A stretch of 6,791 bases of DNA from Candidatus Sumerlaeota bacterium (GTDB lineage: Bacteria; Sumerlaeota; Sumerlaeia; UBA8349): positions 1-6,791 of the forward strand of contig DNPO01000359.1 in NCBI GenBank assembly GCA_003501375.1, given 5' to 3'. The translations under genes and the position numbers were made by a program. Numbering within the stretch: the first letter of the stretch is position 1; each line of letters begins with the position of its first letter. The notes beneath the pieces were generated by a model that searched no databases, was not told the origin of the DNA, and saw nothing but the letters and a program-made list of their open reading frames with translations. Below, one piece after another: positions 4,977-6,791 of this stretch.

Positions 4977-6758
4977 ATGACACGCTCTCGCGTAATAACA
5001 TCTTTCGTTGTGCCGGGCTCTTTTTTTTGCTTCACGCAACTGTTGTTTGCGCAGTCCAGCACCGCTTCTACGCCCCTCCTCGGGGGGGGGCACGGACTAC
5101 AATTTCGCGACATTTTCTTTCTGTCCATCAGCGCTATCTCGCTTCTTTTGCTCATTGTCCTTGCCGTTTATCTGGCATCCAAAAACGCCCGGCTGGAACG
5201 CGCGGAAAAGAACCTCCTGCGCCTTGCCACGGTCATGGAAAATACCGCCGAGGCGATGGTTTTTTATGATTCCAATTCGGTGATCGAATACGTCAACCCG
5301 GCTTTTGAAAAATTAACCGGTTATACCAGCACCAAGTTGCTCGGCCATTCCTACGCCAACTTTTTGGGCGATGTCTGGCAAGAAGATGCCTGGAATCGTG
5401 ATGCTTTTTTTCGTATGGTGCAGGATGCTATTCGCTTGCGGGGAAAATGGGTGGGCAACTACACGATGCGCCGCCAAAACGGGGCACGCATCAAGGTGGA
5501 GGCGACCATCGCGCCGATCGTGTCCGGCAGTGGCGAACACACCGGCTTTGTTTCCGCATGGCGTGACACTACCGATCGCGAAAAACAGGAAGGGCACCTG
5601 TTTCTTGCCCAGAAAATGCAAGCGTTGGGAACGCTGGCGGGCGGCATGGCGCATGATTTTAACAATGTTTTGCAATCCATTGTCAGCAGCGCATCGCTCC
5701 TGCAGGAAGACATTCCAGAAAACAGTCAGTCCTATTCTGATGTCGAAAGCATCTTGGATTCTGCAGACAAAGGCTCGGCTATCATTCGCCAGCTGATCGC
5801 TTTCAGCCGTCCCGCACCCACGCGAAAAACGCTGTTGAATATCAATGCGTGCGTGGCCGATGCCGGGCGCTTGTTCAAGCGGCTTTTTGACAAACGGATC
5901 AATTTTGAATTCATGCCGGGGATGGACCTGCTTCCGGTCGAATGGGACCAGGGGCAGATCGAGCAAATTCTGGTGAATCTTTGCGCCAATGCGCGGGAAG
6001 CCATGCCCGAAGGCGGGACGCTCACGGTTGAAACCGGTAATATTCGTATCAGCCATGAGCACCGCGAAAAGAACCCTCTCGCGACTTTAGGCGATTTCGT
6101 TTACCTCTATATTTCCGATACCGGGCCGGGGATTCCGCCCGAACGTCAGGATCGCATTTTTGAGCCGTCCTTTGCTGTTACCCAAAGTGGTGGCGAAACG
6201 GATTTTGGGTTAGCAACCGTTTATGGGATTATTAAACAGATGGGCGGTTTTGTGGAGGTGGAGAATGGCGTGGAGATAGGCACTATTTTCCGTTTGTATT
6301 TTCCCGCTTCGCAGGGCGAAACCCCGGAGTATGAATCCAAACTGCCCGTTTCTTCTGATGCATTGTCCGCCGGACAGTCCGCCACTATTCTCGTTGCGGA
6401 AGATGACCACACGGTGCGCCATTTAATTGTTCGCATTCTGACCTCCGCCGGGTACGAGATTGTTGCCGCCAACAATGGCGAAGATGCCGTTGCGCTTTTT
6501 CTCCAGAACCGAGACAAGGTGCAACTGCTCTTACTCGATATGATCATGCCGCGGATGAATGGGTTGAAGGCTGCCGAGCACATTCGGAGCGTGGCGCCGC
6601 ATATTCCTGTCATTTTTCTGAGCGGTTACACGGCTGATATTATCCTGGATAAAATCGGAACGGAACTGCCCCCGGAAATACTCCAAAAGCCTTTCAAAAC
6701 GATTGACCTGCTCCTCAAGATCAAAGAGGGGCTGGAGTCCGCCCGGCATCAAGCGTAA
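4977..6758 (+). CDS. Membrane-bound hybrid sensor histidine kinase (PAS-HisKA-HATPase_c-REC)
   Basis: This 593-residue protein should sense a signal, autophosphorylate on His and pass the phosphate to its own receiver. A signal-like segment (about 7-26, ending FAQ) and a membrane helix (about 46-67) flank a short outer loop of about 20 residues. A PAS/PAC domain spans about 81-203 (NPAFEKLTGYT at 107-117). The H box, LAGGMAHDFNN, has His226. The N box, NLCANAREAMPEGG, has Asn338. The G1 box is DTGPGIP at 381-387, and RIFEPSF at 393-399 is the F box. The G2 box reads ETDFGL (407-412) instead of GTGLGL, losing two glycines. The receiver (about 470-585) has D476-D477, phospho-acceptor D521, S549 and K571, all intact. 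Almost no outer domain exists, so sensing is probably cytoplasmic through PAS. The ribosome site is weak (GGGA). No partner regulator is visible; the signal is unknown. The gene ends 33 bases before the window edge. Confidence 0.93.
   Translation: MTRSRVITSFVVPGSFFCFTQLLFAQSSTASTPLLGGGHGLQFRDIFFLSISAISLLLLIVLAVYLASKNARLERAEKNLLRLATVMENTAEAMVFYDSNSVIEYVNPAFEKLTGYTSTKLLGHSYANFLGDVWQEDAWNRDAFFRMVQDAIRLRGKWVGNYTMRRQNGARIKVEATIAPIVSGSGEHTGFVSAWRDTTDREKQEGHLFLAQKMQALGTLAGGMAHDFNNVLQSIVSSASLLQEDIPENSQSYSDVESILDSADKGSAIIRQLIAFSRPAPTRKTLLNINACVADAGRLFKRLFDKRINFEFMPGMDLLPVEWDQGQIEQILVNLCANAREAMPEGGTLTVETGNIRISHEHREKNPLATLGDFVYLYISDTGPGIPPERQDRIFEPSFAVTQSGGETDFGLATVYGIIKQMGGFVEVENGVEIGTIFRLYFPASQGETPEYESKLPVSSDALSAGQSATILVAEDDHTVRHLIVRILTSAGYEIVAANNGEDAVALFLQNRDKVQLLLLDMIMPRMNGLKAAEHIRSVAPHIPVIFLSGYTADIILDKIGTELPPEILQKPFKTIDLLLKIKEGLESARHQA
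5082..5090 (+). repeat. Run of nine G in the kinase gene
   Basis: Nine G encode Gly36-Gly38 in the outer loop of the kinase. A run of eight T (5021-5028) lies in codons 15-18 of the same gene. Such runs are prone to slippage; a one-base change here would stop the protein before its PAS domain. Confidence 0.7.
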
Positions 6759-6791
6759 AATCCATTAGCATTCTTCAAAACTTTTCGGCAA
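6759..6791. other. Short tail after the kinase gene
   Basis: These 33 bases are too few to assign. No terminator hairpin or start of a further gene can be seen. Confidence 0.5.

Noticed and set aside
5313..6062. 249-aa minus-strand frame within the kinase gene
   Set aside because: It is antisense to the conserved PAS and kinase domains, with no ribosome site or family signature.

Overview
The window reads as chromosomal DNA of a Gram-negative-type bacterium, mid-GC in its coding parts. It carries a predicted lipoprotein, a membrane-bound hybrid histidine kinase of PAS-HisKA-HATPase-receiver layout, and a tRNA with an encoded CCA end. The lipoprotein and kinase resemble proteins common in the PVC group (Lentisphaerota, Kiritimatiellota, Planctomycetota), but nothing here fixes the phylum, so this is a guess.

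Left part (1-1028): AT-rich, homopolymer-rich sequence with a G-quadruplex motif, an unrecognised 137-aa protein (302-715) and a closely following 47-aa reading frame (719-862). This part abuts the 3' end of a tRNA-Asp gene on the minus strand. A tandem 9-bp repeat and a bidirectional terminator lie in between. I read it as the possible end of an integrated element, but no integrase or second attachment site is visible.

Middle part (1029-2305, minus strand): tRNA-Asp with its own likely promoter, then a two-gene unit of an FmdB-type zinc-ribbon protein followed by YebC. The unit ends in a terminator just after the yebC stop. A 281-bp gap with several hairpins (2306-2586) separates it from the rightward genes.

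Right part (2587-6791, plus strand): a predicted lipoprotein with a good promoter, then bioY (biotin uptake S component) with a second promoter inside the end of the lipoprotein gene. A strong terminator follows, then birA (biotin-protein ligase without a DNA-binding domain). Next comes a 593-residue hybrid sensor kinase behind its own perfect -35 box. BioY and the ligase form a biotin uptake and attachment pair. The kinase has an intact phospho-acceptor His and receiver Asp but an altered ATP-lid glycine box.

No complete new system can be shown. The best leads are the tRNA-Asp junction with its unknown genes, the degenerate G2 box of the kinase, the homopolymer tracts near the starts of birA and the kinase gene, and the BioY Asp-to-Ala change.
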